Positions 1 through 11,189 of a DNA stretch of 64,000 bases are shown in pieces; positions within the stretch are counted from its first letter, which is position 1, and each line of letters opens with the position of its first letter. Source of the DNA: Phallus indusiatus (taxonomy: Eukaryota; Basidiomycota; Agaricomycetes; Phallales; Phallaceae); the NCBI GenBank assembly GCA_027605045.1, contig JAQFWX010000013.1:186001-250000 (forward strand), in the 5' to 3' direction. Below the pieces are notes generated by a model, which searched no databases, was not told the DNA's origin, and was given only the letters and a program-made list of their open reading frames with translations. Made by a program: the position numbers and the translations under genes.

Positions 1-317
1 CTCGAGATACGTCAGGCCACTCTTTACGCCCAAGCTCTATAAGTTTGCAGGCGCGATCGTACCACAGGAAGAGCTCCTCTCGCGGTTTGTCGTGTATCAA
101 TCCCAGAAACCCCCAAATAATCCAAACCATATGGAGATAAACAAGAGTATTTTCATTGATTGGAAGTGATCTTACCGGACTTGGAATGACAGCGCGCCCC
201 GTATGCTTTCCCAATTTCGAGTCTGACGTAGCCTGCCCTTCGCCAGTCTGATAATTTCTTGCGGTTTCTTTGAGGAGAAAAAAGCACTATACTGTGAAGC
301 TTCGGGCCTGACGAATG
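1..317. other. No gene recognised
   Basis: I see no credible coding region, splice pattern or repeat boundary here. The short minus-strand open frame at 153-371 has no recognisable motif and runs into the dispersed repeat that begins near 318. Confidence 0.4.
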
Positions 318-915
318 TCCATTAGTAGATGTGAGCCAGAAACGGTGACACTCAAGAAGGGTATAATGCACTACATATTTATGCGCGAAATTTCAATAAA
401 ATCCTTCTTTTAAAAAAGGGCATACAACTCGACAAGTCTCTTTGAAGCCACAGGCATCTCGTACATAAACAACATGACTGAGATGGTTAGATGACGAGCC
501 GTCCGACCTGTGAATGTTAGCTTGTGGAATGTATTACATTTGACAACCATCAGGAGTACGACTGTTGCTTCAAGCAGTGTAAACGAAGCGCCAGATCTTC
601 ACAACGGAAGTTAAACATAAGGCCGATAAGGACGGAACCTGTAAAGGAGAAGGCGTTATGCAATGATTGCATGAAGGAAAGATCTGAAAACCTGTGTTTT
701 GTGGGATGTATTTGCAGATCGACGATGTTGCATGTTTGCGTGGCGCGCTTACGCAATTTCATTAGAGGGATTATAGGAACGTTAATATGATGTTGACTAG
801 CCATAGTTAAAATGCATCCGTTATCCTCAACTCTAACAATCAAAATTCTCTTACTTAACTCCCGGTACTTCAGCTTCCTGATATAATCGTTGTTGTGCTC
901 TGACAAGTCTACTGC
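318..915 (+). repeat. Partial copy D of the dispersed block (zinc-finger/F-box block)
   Basis: From the words 'gatgtgagccagaaacgg' onward this stretch follows, with scattered substitutions, the sequence also found near 5829, 13589 and 25458 in the same orientation. Similarity stops abruptly near 915, where a truncated F-box gene on the opposite strand begins. In the complete copies the F-box gene lies more than 1 kb further on and on the plus strand, so this junction records a rearrangement (deletion plus inversion). The ORF at 550-918 (minus) corresponds to an unidentified ORF at 25902-26267. Confidence 0.8.
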
Positions 916-1440
916 CACTCAAGGCGGTTTATGCGCTGTGGCATCCCTTTGTATAGGAGTGGGTACGGCAGCTCGATGAATCTGGGGTTGACAATACGGA
1001 GGAATGCGTCGAAAGATGCTTGTCGCCCCCGTGGCATTGCCTTTTGAGACCCCGACAGAATTAAGTTGTCCAACTGACTAGATATTTTTGCGTCCAGGGA
1101 GTAAAAATTCGGGTCAGAATCAAGAATTAAAGTTCTTATTCGAGAGCTGTTGAAACAAAGGATATCGCAGCGTAATGGTGAGTTTAAGATAACATCTACT
1201 CCACGCGATTTAGAACGATAAATGACATCTCGCATAAAATCGTAGGATTTTCTGCAGTGCGAGCATTTATGAATAACAACGTCCCAGAACTTTGCTGTGT
1301 TGATTAAGATGGATCGCCATCGACGACAGACCCAGGATAGCGGGTAATAGAAAGAAGGATTTTTGAACGAAGAAGGGCCGAGCAGCAAGAATATCATGGT
1401 AAGAATTTTGTCAAGAAGTTTGCGGTTAATCAGAGAAGTA
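909..1440 (-). pseudogene. F-box-like protein, truncated at both ends
   Basis: The translation contains the F-box core (DTSLINRKLLDKIL, then PLSWVCRRWRSILI and FWDVVI) and about 160 further residues that align with the intact 515-aa paralogues at 7698 and 27590. The usual first residues (MPRAK...) are missing, because the open frame upstream of DTSL is unrelated. The protein stops right after the conserved RLEW, at the junction with the dispersed repeat. Intact family members are 505-515 aa, so roughly two thirds is lost. The family would be substrate adaptors of SCF ubiquitin ligases. This copy is probably not functional. Confidence 0.75.
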
Positions 1441-1803
1441 TCTTCGCGTATATCATATTGAGTCTCGATATAACATATGGTGTGCTGGAAATATCAAACG
1501 AAGCGGCGATGAGCATCTCAGGTTGCTTGCGGTTGAGGGAAGAGGTCGAGGAAATCTGAGTCAGCAAGCATGTGACTGAAAAGAGGATGCGCGCTTGTTG
1601 TCAGTAGAGATGCTGCAAATGCACTCCGATACTACTACACAAACTCTCAGAGTCGGCCTTTAAGTTTATTATTATAAACACAGATATTGATTATACATTA
1701 CGGTAATGAAATGAAACTAAAATGAAACGAGCATATTTTAACAAAATGGCCCGGACGAACCGGGCTTAAAATCTCTGAGTAGTGAACTGGATTTCCGGTG
1801 TTC
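1441..1803. other. Intergenic, no feature seen
   Basis: AT-rich spacer between the F-box fragment and the 3' end of the minus-strand gene ending at 1804. No gene or repeat was recognised. Confidence 0.4.
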
Positions 1804-2866
1804 TTATCTCCGTCGAGCCTGCATGGTTTTGGCCACTTGCAGCGCCCTGACAATCTCATCATGGCGACTCGGAGCACCAATAGACGCCGACGGGTCTCTC
1901 TGAGAGAAATCCCCCACATAGTTCTGATCGTGGTGCGGTTGCCGTTCGCCATAACTGTCATATCTAGGTCTCCTCGTCGCTCTAGCAGCACCAGCCTTCG
2001 AAGATTCCTGATGTAATGGTCAATGGGGGAGAAAATCTGGAGTTACGCGTGGCGTCGTCGTTCACTTACAGCAACATCGTTCCTTGTGGCAGCGGCTACA
2101 CCGTGATCATCTTCGTACCGAGGATGATAAACGCGGTCGTAGAAATCATTTCCGTAATCACCATAACGGCTTCCGCTTTCAACGAATTGACTTTGTGCGT
2201 CTAAGGCTTTTGCCTTTCCTTTGTCTTTTTTTCTCCGCTCAATTGAGGCTTTGTGGACTTCGTCAAAATTATAATGTCTCTCATTTGGTGAAAGGGGCGG
2301 TGGAGTCATAGGCCGATATGATTGCGTTGGTAGACACTGAGATGTAGGGTGTGCTCGACTTCGAGTTGTCATTTGACCTGGGTCACCCGTGTCTTCGTTT
2401 TCCCCATACAAGTATAAGCCTAACATATTTCCGTTCGTCGGAAGACTATAGACCAAACTAAGAAAAACTCGCTTTTTGATGGAGACAATGTCACTTACAC
2501 CGCCTGAGATCGACTTCTTCTGATTGTGGACCTGCTTGCACGATCTGTGGCGGAGGAAGAGATGCCCGTTCAATGTTTTAATTTGAAAAAAAAAAAAAGT
2601 TGGGAATGATCACTAACCACCTCTTTCAATGTCATCACGACGCCTGTGAGGGACTTCATGTTCATTTGGCGGTCTGCCTCGAATCCTAGGCATGGAGTGA
2701 ACAGGAAATTCTTGGTAAGAATAGAGGGATCGTGAGTCGTGCGGTCGTGAATTGGCATAAGGCAAACCAGCATCTGGATGGAATAAACAAAGGAGTATCA
2801 TACCACAGAAAGGGACAAACCGTTAGACTTGTTCTGATTGAAAATTTTCTTAAAGAAGGATGGCAT
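1804..2866 (-). CDS. Five-exon gene for a disordered, Arg/Ser-rich hypothetical protein (275 aa)
   Basis: The exon model is 2866-2821, 2773-2618, 2544-2499, 2445-2070 and 2007-1804 on the minus strand. Introns are 47, 73, 46-53 and 62 nt with GTTTGT, GTTAGT, GTAAGT and GTAAGT donors. The phases add up exactly to 828 nt (275 codons plus TAA), which is strong internal support. The start MPSFFKKIFNQNKSN is a common style of N-terminus in mushroom proteins. The body is low-complexity: an RS-rich stretch (RASRSTIRRSRSQ), a PPPLSPNERH segment, a KDKGKAKALDAQ segment and a C-terminal RALQVAKTMQARRR. No enzymatic domain, signal peptide or membrane segment is visible. A decayed relative lies at 11190-11834. 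Function unknown. Confidence 0.75.
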
Positions 2867-3248
2867 AGTGAAATGTGATATCAAAATAAGAAACTAAGGT
2901 GTAGTGCAATGAAGAGTGAATATAAAAAACGCGAAACGAGGGTTGTTGTTGTTGTTGATTATGATTGCCCTGTTTGGGTTTTTTGGCTGTCAGTTATATA
3001 TGAAATTCGACTTGGTCCCGTTAAATAATAAATGCCGGATGCTCACTATATTACGCCGGAAATGGACACGTAAACATTGTCCACACAGCGGAATCATGCT
3101 TCTGTCCTCGAACAAATCGATATGACCACAATGTCACTTTTCAGGATCAGTCCGCACATACATCAATGGCGTCCTAGCAATTAGTAATGATCGTTGCGCA
3201 GATGTTCTTGGACACACTGTCATACAGACAGTTAGTGTATGATCTTCT
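2867..3248. other. Intergenic; likely promoter side of the gene at 2866
   Basis: It contains a short (GTT)n run near 2941-2957 and no supported gene. It lies directly 5' of the minus-strand gene and so should hold its promoter; I see no clear TATA box that I would defend. Confidence 0.35.
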
Positions 3249-3585
3249 AACTTGACGTCGTCCCGAACTATTTCTCTTTGAGGAAAAAGTCTAAATCAAC
3301 GTTAATGCAATTTGCTTTCTACTAGCCTGGATTAAACCTTTAGTAGCGACTTTGTTTTGTAGATAGACTATACGTATACACGGACCTCAAAACGCTTTTC
3401 AAAAAATTCTCATTAGCTGCATATCCTTTTCATTTTGAGGTATTTTAATGATAGCATATCAAAGCTAAGATGAATAGGGTTTATCGTGAAAAGTGAAGCT
3501 TTGAAGCTGCGTCTGAAAAGAGTGTCGCCAAAAAGACAATTGCCAAGGTAATGACGTAAACACTCCGGAGTTTCGCCGAGAACGC
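3249..3585 (+). repeat. Repeat X, copy 1 (pairs with 9723-10064)
   Basis: The text from 'cgtcccgaact...tctctttgaggaaaaagtc' through 'ccggagtt..cgccgagaac' recurs in the same orientation at 9723-10064 with small indels and substitutions. No terminal repeats or coding potential were seen. The two copies bracket block A. Confidence 0.8.
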
Positions 3586-5189
3586 TCGTACCCAAATTTA
3601 CATCGATAAAATGCGATGTATGATCTGCGTTATGTTGTTGAAAGGCATTTGATATTGACTGTCAACATGTCACGGGCATCATCTCCATCTAGCCAAGACG
3701 GCATACCATGCACGTTCAATAGTCCGTCTCGGGAACGGCTTTGCGTAGCTTTGCGTTTGGCCTCAGCTTTTGCCCACGCGCACATCTCAGCGCTCAGCGA
3801 TAGTCATGACCACCATCTTCCCGTCGCTCATACTAGTCAACAGGTGTCTAAACCATCCTTTTTTCGGAAACCGCACCTCCATAAACAGTATTGGTATCGC
3901 ACGCAACCTCTCGGTTTCAACAGGTTTCAACTTAATGACAAGGGAAGTTTTTTTACTTCATCAATTTCACACCGGTGTTACGGGTTAGATAGCCTGAAAA
4001 CACGATCGAGGAGCTAAGTTTAACTTGCGTCAATCACTTTGGTTTGGCCTTATGAAACGCTCATGATGTCGGTGCTTTTTTATCGAAGTTCGTGTTTTGG
4101 TTTCCTTCGCTTCTTTCCTCTTTCCTCTTTTCTTTCTTCTTGTCCTAGCAGGTCCTAGCCTCGGAACCAAGGCTATGCTTACGTCACATCCCCTTTCAAG
4201 AAATCGAAATGGCGTTTCCTTAACGTTTAACATAGCCTGGTCGCACCGCACCCTTCTCCGAATTGCCTTAATCGGGGTCTTTTGTACAGCTAGTGCATAT
4301 GAATAATCAGTACATGTATACGTAGACTTGCGGCAAGTCACTTGCCCACTTCAATGTCAATACAAATAGCCTTTGTTTTGGATTGGGAGGCAACAATAAA
4401 CTCACACTCACCAACAGAGTTAGGTGAATCTCACAAAAAAAGCTCGAGTGTTCGAAGGTAAGCCTTAGACAAGCGCTCTCAGAAATTAAACAGTTTTGTC
4501 TGCCTCGTCTCACTCCCTGTGACAGACTGACAGTGTCCGAGGTTGGGAGGGAAGAGCTGAGCTCAGAATGCGGAACAAGACCGCACTCGGAGTGACACGA
4601 GACTGTGCAGTTGAGCCTTGGTCCCTCTTTCCCGCTTCTTTCCTCGTTCCTATTCTCGTTCCTAAAAATCGTCCTCCGAGTCGTGTCTAAAAATCATCTT
4701 CACGTCTAAAAATCATCCTCGCGTCTAAAATCATCCTACCTTTTTTCCTCTTTTTGGTTTTCCTCTTTGGACTTTTCTCTTTTTCTCCTTTTTCCTTAGC
4801 CTCGAGGTTGCCACTTTTAGCTGTCCTAAAGCGGTTATGTAAGAGGTTCCGAGGCTACTCTTTTACATCGCCCTCCTTTTGCAACGATTCTCAAAAACCT
4901 TGTCGGCACGGATTTTAATTCTGCATCCTTTCTGAAGCTGTTGGTAAGCAAGTCACCGACTTCGGACACTCGCTTAAAATTACTACTGACCAATTTCCGA
5001 GTTACATGAAAGGCTGTACTAGGTCGGCGACTATTATATCTGAAATTAGATTTGTGGGACCACTGCAATTAATACTGCGCCTTCTTTGACGGGATGAACT
5101 TTTCTTGATCGGAGGTAAGTTTCTTTGATGGTTTGATGGGAAAGGAGAGGGGTTTGGATGTATATAAAGATACGGTACATTTACTTATC
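3586..5189. other. Non-coding, pyrimidine-rich stretch
   Basis: Open frames here (for example 3616-4017, 4030-4341 and 4835-5068) have no recognisable motif, no consistent splice pattern and no paralogue elsewhere in the window. Several CT-rich tracts (around 4105-4145, 4625-4660 and 4735-4795) are visible. I see nothing I can call a gene. Confidence 0.4.
4665..4740 (+). repeat. Short tandem repeat, unit about 18-19 bp
   Basis: Imperfect head-to-tail copies of 'gtctaaaaatcatcctc' (four units with one- to two-base differences). Confidence 0.7.
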
Positions 5190-5256
5190 GGTCTATAACA
5201 GATTCAGTTTTCAGCTCACATAGACTCGACCAAGTTCACTATTCCTTTGCGCAGTC

Positions 5257-5609
5257 ATGAGCTCTGAAAACATCTCACCGGTGTGCAGCTTACTACTCCA
5301 TTCTTCTTACCTCAATTAACCCAGACTTTTCAGAGTCATTACATCCTGCGGAAGGCTGATTTTATCAATCTCGACTCCTTTATTCAGGAAATGCCATCCG
5401 AATTAATGACCATCTTTACTTGCAAATTTCCCGACTGTTACCACACTCACTTCTTCAGTCCAGAGGACACCATCCTCCACATTCAACATGTACACCTCAA
5501 ACTATTCAACCCGAATGCGAACAAAATGTTTGTGTGTTTATGGTACGTGCTGAGCCTCATTGCGATGTTTGATACAATGCTTATCCGTTGCGTCGTGAAC
5601 ATTAAATAG
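5257..5609 (+). CDS. Small C2H2-like zinc-finger protein with hydrophobic C-terminal tail (99 aa), copy A
   Basis: The two exons 5257-5280 and 5334-5609 join across an intron with a GTGTGC donor (GTATGC in copy C) and a TTTTCAG acceptor, giving 99 codons. Residues about 38-62 hold FTCKFPDC followed 13 residues later by HIQHVH, i.e. a C-x4-C-x13-H-x4-H zinc-finger-like pattern. The last 25 residues (FVCLWYVLSLIAMF...) are strongly hydrophobic. Three paralogues (also at 13008 and 24656) keep the frame and intron, which argues for a real gene family. An alternative is that a second intron starts at the GTACGT inside the tail and a longer protein is made. Function unknown. Confidence 0.5.
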
Positions 5610-7697
5610 TGGAGCAGAGTTCACTAGATTTGCGGAAGGTAACCGGCATGTTGTATGCAAACAACTCGGTCCACGCTTTCGATGTGATCGTTGGTACGTC
5701 CCCTAGTAATCAGATTCCGTAGTTCATGGTCTTATTTGGGGAAACACATTTTAGCCCTAAAATCTTTCCTAGAAAAGATGCTTTGAGGGTACATACCCTG
5801 ACTCGCCACTGACCAGCGTCCATTAATAGATGTGAGCCAGAAACGGCGACACTCTAAGGAGAATGTAATGCACTACATATGCGCGAAATGTTCAATAAAA
5901 TCCTTTTTTTAAGAAAAAAGTACATACAACTCGGCAACAGTCTGCTTGAAGAAACAGGCATCTCGTATGTAAACAAGGTGACTGAGATGGTTGGATGACG
6001 AGTAGTCCGACCTGTGAATGTTAGCTTGTGGGATATATTTGACAATCATCAGGCTGAGTACGAATGTTGCTTCAAGCAGTGTAAACAAAGCGTCAGATCT
6101 TCACAGCACAAATAAGGACGAGACCTGTAAAGGAGAAGGCGTTATGTAATGATTGCGTGAAGGAAAGATCCGAAAACCTGTTTTTTGTTGGATGTGATTG
6201 GATGTGATTAATTGTTGGATGTTTACGCGCGCATACGTGGTTTCTTACATAGTTTCATTGGAGGAATCATGGGAACGTCAACAATACGTGTTGTTGACTG
6301 GCCATCGTCAAAATGCGTCCATTATCCTCAACTCTAACAATCAAAATTTTCTTTCCCACCCCCCCGTGCTTCAGTTTCCCGATATAATCGTTGTTGTGCT
6401 CTGACACGTCCACTAGGGTTGGTTATAGAAACTGGACAAAGTCGTCAAATGGGGTAAATATGAGTACCGCGATGAAGATGAACGGACTACATCACTGAAA
6501 ACCTGAAGAAGGGGCAGAACTCGTAATTTTATTAATGAAGATTACCACGCGACACCGACGACCTAGTTAAGCACACAACTTCAAGGCACAAAAAAATCTT
6601 CCGTCATTTCCGAACCCGGACAATGTCAAAGGAATTTTGGGATCACGCGCAGCCGACAGTATAGAGTTGCACATCGTCTTGCCGAGAGATGCTTTGTTCA
6701 TAGCTTTTTCCAAGCTCGTGTTGGACAGATAGCTGGCGATCAATGAAAACCTTCGGCTAGGGAGTTGGTGCAGAGCTGTCTTTTATAGGAAACTCGCAGT
6801 CGTCGAGCTCAGATGAATTCGGTGCATCCGACTCAATATATTGCAGCAAGTGGGGAGATGGATTTTTCTTTGATTTGGACAAACTATGTTGAGGGTCTTG
6901 TGTACGCGGAGCACGGGGATAACACTCACTCTTAATACATACATGATATGGGATTAAACTCGAGCTTTTGCAGGCATTCCTTAATCGTATTAGACACATT
7001 CGTGGTGGAGTAAGGTAAAGAGGCCAACTCGGGCATGGTAGAACAAATATGTCCAAACAGCAAGTTAGCGCTGAAGACCAGCTATCTGACAATGCCATGG
7101 TTGCTTTCACGTTTCTCCTCGCATTACACCAGGCCAGGTAATTATTATCTGAAACGACTTGAACTTCAAACTTGCGACAATGGCGGGTCAAAATAATGGT
7201 CTTTTCTCCGAGAAATCAAAGAGGAGGCCATTGCAGCGTAACACGACGGTTGAGATGGTTAAAAACGGGACTAGGAAAGAGTTGATTTAATTTTCGGGAA
7301 ATAATCGGTGAGGGTTGTATAAGCGTACGTATCTTGATTCAGAACGCCAGTGTACCAATAATTCCAAAGAGGACGTGTTCAATACCTGTAAACCGCCGCA
7401 TGAGCGACAACAAAAATCCTGTGGACAAAGATGGGAGAGAAAAGGCATCATGAACGGACCATGTAATCGTCGACACCTTGTCCGTCGAGTAGATCTACCG
7501 AATAGCGGATAGATTAACTCGAAGACCGCTGTGGACAATGTCAACACGCTCAACAGCGTGGACCGCGGTGAATCATGTGACATGAGTGACGAGATGAACA
7601 AGTCAGGTGATCGCTGACTAAGATCTCAATTCTCAAGCAGTTACAGTTTGCGAACTTCACACCAAGTGGCAAGTACTTGTTGTCTTTTTAACACAAA
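5610..7697 (-). other. Conserved flank of block A; possible decayed or unrecognised minus-strand gene
   Basis: Minus-strand frames at 6757-7191 and 7287-7601 have counterparts at 26807-27016 and 27190-27504 and look partly protein-like (NNYLAWCNARRNVKATMALS, FCCRSCGGLQVLNTSSLELL). A spliced gene is conceivable, but I could not build one consistent frame. The differences between copies in the 104-aa frame are nearly all amino-acid changing, which does not suggest purifying selection. It also serves as the upstream region of the F-box gene at 7698. Confidence 0.3.
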
Positions 7698-9245
7698 ATG
7701 CCCCGCGCCAAGCCCCAACGAAGTTTGCATAAAGACACGTCTTTGATAAATCGAAAACTACCCGTCGAAATTTTAACCATGATTTTCTTCACCCTCGGTC
7801 CCTCTTCTTTTCAAAATCCCTATGTTTATTTGCCACTGTGCTGGATCTGTCGTAGATGGCGTTCCATCGTGCTTAACACACCAAAATTCTGGACCGTCAT
7901 AAAACATGAATGCAGGCGTTATGGGCCTCATGGTTTCATTCGAGAAGTCATTTTCCGCTCTAAATCACGCGAAGTCGATGTTAACTTGCGCTCGTTAAAC
8001 TCCCATAACTTTTCTTTATCCTGCACCAGCTGCTCGCATATCACATCGAGTATCCTTTACTTCAAACACTCTCAGATTAGGACTTTATTCCTTTACAATC
8101 ACTTAGATTTCGATTTCCCGGGCGGAGAAAACCTCACACAGTTGGACAACCTGATTCTATCAACCATTTCCCCATTACCAGGCTCGCAGCAAAAATCTTT
8201 CGATACATTTCTCTCCGTCGTTAATCCCCGGTTCATAGAACTGTCGCAGCCGCTACTCTCCAAACAGATGTCACAGAACCTCAGCCTAGACCGGCTTGAA
8301 TGGTTAAAGCTGACCGTCTTGCGTTCTGAAAACATTTCTGCTGTTTCCCCATTTCTAGAAGCATTGCCCGGTCTCCGAATTCTGAATTTGATCTCAAATC
8401 AAGATTGTGTTTTCCTCCCTGAGACTCGTGCTATAGCGAATCTGCCGAACTTGCGAATCCTCACCTTGGATCCTAATGCAGGCGACGTTTGTTCCATAAA
8501 AACATCGGCCCTGAGTCATCTGGGTATTTCGTCATTGACTAGTGGCTTTGACCACTGGGATTATCTTAGTGCCTTTGATTTTTCAATGACGGAGAGTATC
8601 CGTATCGCTCTATGCCATATCCAACACAATCCTTCCTTCGCGAATTCCGTCGTCTGTATATCCACAGGCCACTCTGAAGAAGACTGCAATTTTTTTCACC
8701 ATTTCCATGCATCAATTGCTCAATCAAACAAAAGCATGGATCATCATTGGACGTTACCGTCATCAAACTCTTTTCACATATCAGTCAAATGGGCATGGTA
8801 TAACCAAGCGCTGTATCCTCAATTGAAGCAAAGGGTCACAAACCTTGTAGAACTTATTGTGGATTCTCGATCTATGAAGTCTAGCGACTGGGAAGATCCA
8901 GAAGATAAGGGATTGTATCACAAATTTCTAGGCCGCACATTGGACAACTTTGATACAGTCACTCATTTAAGCGTACTACGCTCCCGGAGCTTCGCATCGG
9001 TATGCGACCTTCTAATGATTGGGCGGAGACTTCCCCGCTTGGAACGGTTGACATACCACAGTTCACATAAACCGAGTTGTGGTCCGAAAATCGTATCCAA
9101 GCGTATGGAGATGGTGCGAGACGCGAGAATGGAGGCTCATAGTGAACCGTTGAAGATTCTCGAGCTGAAGAGTTTTGTCATCGTCCCTCCGAAACAAGTT
9201 GAAAAGATTGAGGAGCTGGGAATACAACTTATACAGACAAATTAG
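7698..9245 (+). CDS. F-box-like protein (515 aa), copy A
   Basis: Single uninterrupted frame from ATG to TAG. Residues about 15-68 form an F-box-like domain (INRKLPVEILTMIF, then LCWICRRWRSIVLNTPKFWTVI), which in known proteins binds SKP1 in SCF ubiquitin ligases. The remaining 440 residues are a divergent LRR-like solenoid with repeated hydrophobic strands (LRILNLIS, LRILTLD, ALSHLGIS) typical of mushroom F-box expansions, presumably for substrate recognition. It is about 88-90% identical by eye to the copy at 27590 and more distantly related to the gene at 31392. The start is chosen because MPRAK/V-Q is shared by all three paralogues. The substrate is unknown. Confidence 0.85.
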   Translation: MPRAKPQRSLHKDTSLINRKLPVEILTMIFFTLGPSSFQNPYVYLPLCWICRRWRSIVLNTPKFWTVIKHECRRYGPHGFIREVIFRSKSREVDVNLRSLNSHNFSLSCTSCSHITSSILYFKHSQIRTLFLYNHLDFDFPGGENLTQLDNLILSTISPLPGSQQKSFDTFLSVVNPRFIELSQPLLSKQMSQNLSLDRLEWLKLTVLRSENISAVSPFLEALPGLRILNLISNQDCVFLPETRAIANLPNLRILTLDPNAGDVCSIKTSALSHLGISSLTSGFDHWDYLSAFDFSMTESIRIALCHIQHNPSFANSVVCISTGHSEEDCNFFHHFHASIAQSNKSMDHHWTLPSSNSFHISVKWAWYNQALYPQLKQRVTNLVELIVDSRSMKSSDWEDPEDKGLYHKFLGRTLDNFDTVTHLSVLRSRSFASVCDLLMIGRRLPRLERLTYHSSHKPSCGPKIVSKRMEMVRDARMEAHSEPLKILELKSFVIVPPKQVEKIEELGIQLIQTN

Positions 9246-9722
9246 GTAAGAGGCTCTTCCTGTAAATAACTTATTCGACTTACATTCATGCCGTTGAACC
9301 CATAAAGATTCCAGACATCGCCGTCCTTTCGCGAAGGAGTGTGGTGTATGTGTGCAGGTGGTACTGGCATTCAAGTGTTGGGTTTTGTAGCGTCGGACTC
9401 TATACAGTACACTAGATATTACGTAATAGACTTGAGCTCTTCGTCTCCACCATCATGTGCCCCATCTTGTGAACCATCTTGAGCCCCATCTAGTGCCTCC
9501 CTTTCTTTCACTCAACATCAAGTTCTCTTTTTTTCCTGTTTTCTTTTAAAAACAACATTTTTTTTTATCGTAGTTATATTTGCCGTCTGACTTGTTAACA
9601 GTATTTTTCTTTAGCTTGTCCTTTATTCCTTCTAAAACATTGCGTAGGTTTCAAAAAAATAAAAGTGTTTCTCGAAAATATGGCAATATTTCGTGGTTGA
9701 ACGTTGTTGTTATTGAAGATAA

Positions 9723-10064
9723 CTTGGCGGCGTCCCGAACTTCTCTTTGAGGAAAAAGTCTAAATCAGCGTTAATGCAATTTGCTTTCTACCTGGATTAA
9801 ACCTTTAGTAGCGACTTCGTTTTGTAGATAGACTATACACGGACCTCAAAATGCTTTTCAAAAAACGTCCAAAATTTCTCATTAGCACAAAACAATGCAT
9901 ACTCTTTTTTTTCATGAATAGCCCTCGCACGGTGAAATCTCTCAAACCCAAGATGAATAGGGTTTACCGTGAAGCTGCTCTGAAAAGAGTGTGTCGGCAA
10001 AAAGACGACCAAACGACGACCATGGTGATGACGTAAACTCCCCGGAGTTCGCCGAGAACCTCAT
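9723..10064 (+). repeat. Repeat X, copy 2 (pairs with 3249-3585)
   Basis: Same orientation and order of words as copy 1, with local indels (for example, copy 1 has extra bases near 'ctagcctgg' and 'tacgtatacacgg'). It starts within a few bases of the end of block A. The ORFs at 9851-10036 and 9991-10332 are read out of this repeat and are not supported. Confidence 0.8.
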
Positions 10065-10691
10065 ACGCGAGAAAGTGTGCCCGCGTTTTAAATCATGGAC
10101 AACACGACGCGCCAACGAGATCGATTATCGACTCTGTCCAAACGTGCCTCTCTTGTCTCCTGTGTTCATTTATTCAATCTGCTGGAAAATCATCATATTC
10201 GCGACGACAAACGCTCCTCAAAACGCAAGACCTCAGCGGAATTTGCGCCCGGCACCCCCGCATCACATACGGAGAATGGCCCCAAGCAGGTTAACAGTCA
10301 CTTTTGCGCCATTGATTTCTCCGTGGAGATGACTATATCACGCACGGAGTACTCACGAGTAACGTCAAAGGAGGTCATATGTTCTCAACGCGTTTTGTCT
10401 CGACTTTCAAGTTCACAACGATTGAGAAAAAAGATACAATCATCACGTCGCCTTTTTCTAATGAGGGGGCAATAAACTTCCAAAAACAAAATCTGCCGAC
10501 AATGTCAAAAGAATGCTGAGCCAGAGATTTTGTATCTGTATGAGATGGCTTGAGGCTTGAGGCTAGACAGATCGGCATCGCTTCATTGTTCATTATTTCT
10601 CCCATTAATGGACATCTCGATTTTCTCTCCTTTCATCTACTGCTTAACGTTTCTATCATCTCAATTCGCTGACTTATCAATTACTAGCACT
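10065..10691. other. Intergenic, no gene recognised
   Basis: The plus-strand ORF at 10095-10475 has no motif and no paralogue in the window. The last part is the upstream region of the two-exon ORF at 10692. Confidence 0.35.
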
Positions 10692-11061
10692 ATGGATGAC
10701 GTTGTGTACATCCATGATCGTGGAACATTGAAGATGGTGGCAGCTCATGTACAAATGTATTTGTCTCAAAAGAAGGTTGAAGCTAAGCATGAGGTCTCGC
10801 GGGCTCGCGAAAACAAACAATCGTGCCAACAATGTTGCGATATTTGTTGGCCATGGCTTCGAGACAAGATCGTCTCCTACTGGTATGGTAAGTGTGAACC
10901 GAGAGTAGACTCAACAATTATTAGTATTTCAGTATTGAACGAAAATAGGCAATGTATCTCTCAAATTACATATGATCGGCGAACACTCTGGTCAATCCTC
11001 CGTTTGCATCCCGCAAAATCATATTGAAGTCACCGTAGCAAAATTCCTCAATATCATATAA
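10692..11061 (+). CDS. Possible two-exon hypothetical gene (102 aa)
   Basis: Exons 10692-10887 and 10949-11061 join across a 61-nt intron with a GTAAGT donor and ATAG acceptor; the frame is preserved to a TAA. The N-terminal half contains a Cys-rich CQQCCDICWPW segment. No family is recognised. The 3' exon overlaps an antisense open frame (10966-11148) that also looks protein-like (ISPSGCRVSVEDATAFITPL), so either strand, or neither, may be coding. Confidence 0.3.
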
Positions 11062-11189
11062 CGTATATCCATCTAGCGGAGTAATGAAAGCGGTCGCGTC
11101 CTCAACGCTGACGCGACATCCCGATGGCGATATAAATTCGAGATGCAAACAACATTCAATGCCCCATTTCTCTGTCCCGGGTCACTTTA

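Larger units (their letters stand above)
5190..9720 (+). repeat. Duplicated block A (zinc-finger gene + flank + F-box gene)
   Basis: This segment matches 24561-29466 nearly base by base, including both genes, the flank between them and about 480 bp after the F-box stop. Similarity ends at 'ttattgaag' (about 9718 and 29464). Within block A a few hundred bp present in C are missing near 6570. The right end abuts repeat X copy 2. Confidence 0.85.

Noticed and set aside
4665..4740. Tandem repeat as a regulatory array or LTR fragment
   Set aside because: Only four imperfect units and no neighbouring gene or terminal structure to link it to.
3249..10064. Repeat X copies as LTRs of an element containing block A
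   Set aside because: They are direct repeats on both sides of block A, but the ends are not TG...CA, no TSD is visible, 1.6 kb of unrelated sequence lies between X1 and block A, and block C lacks X.
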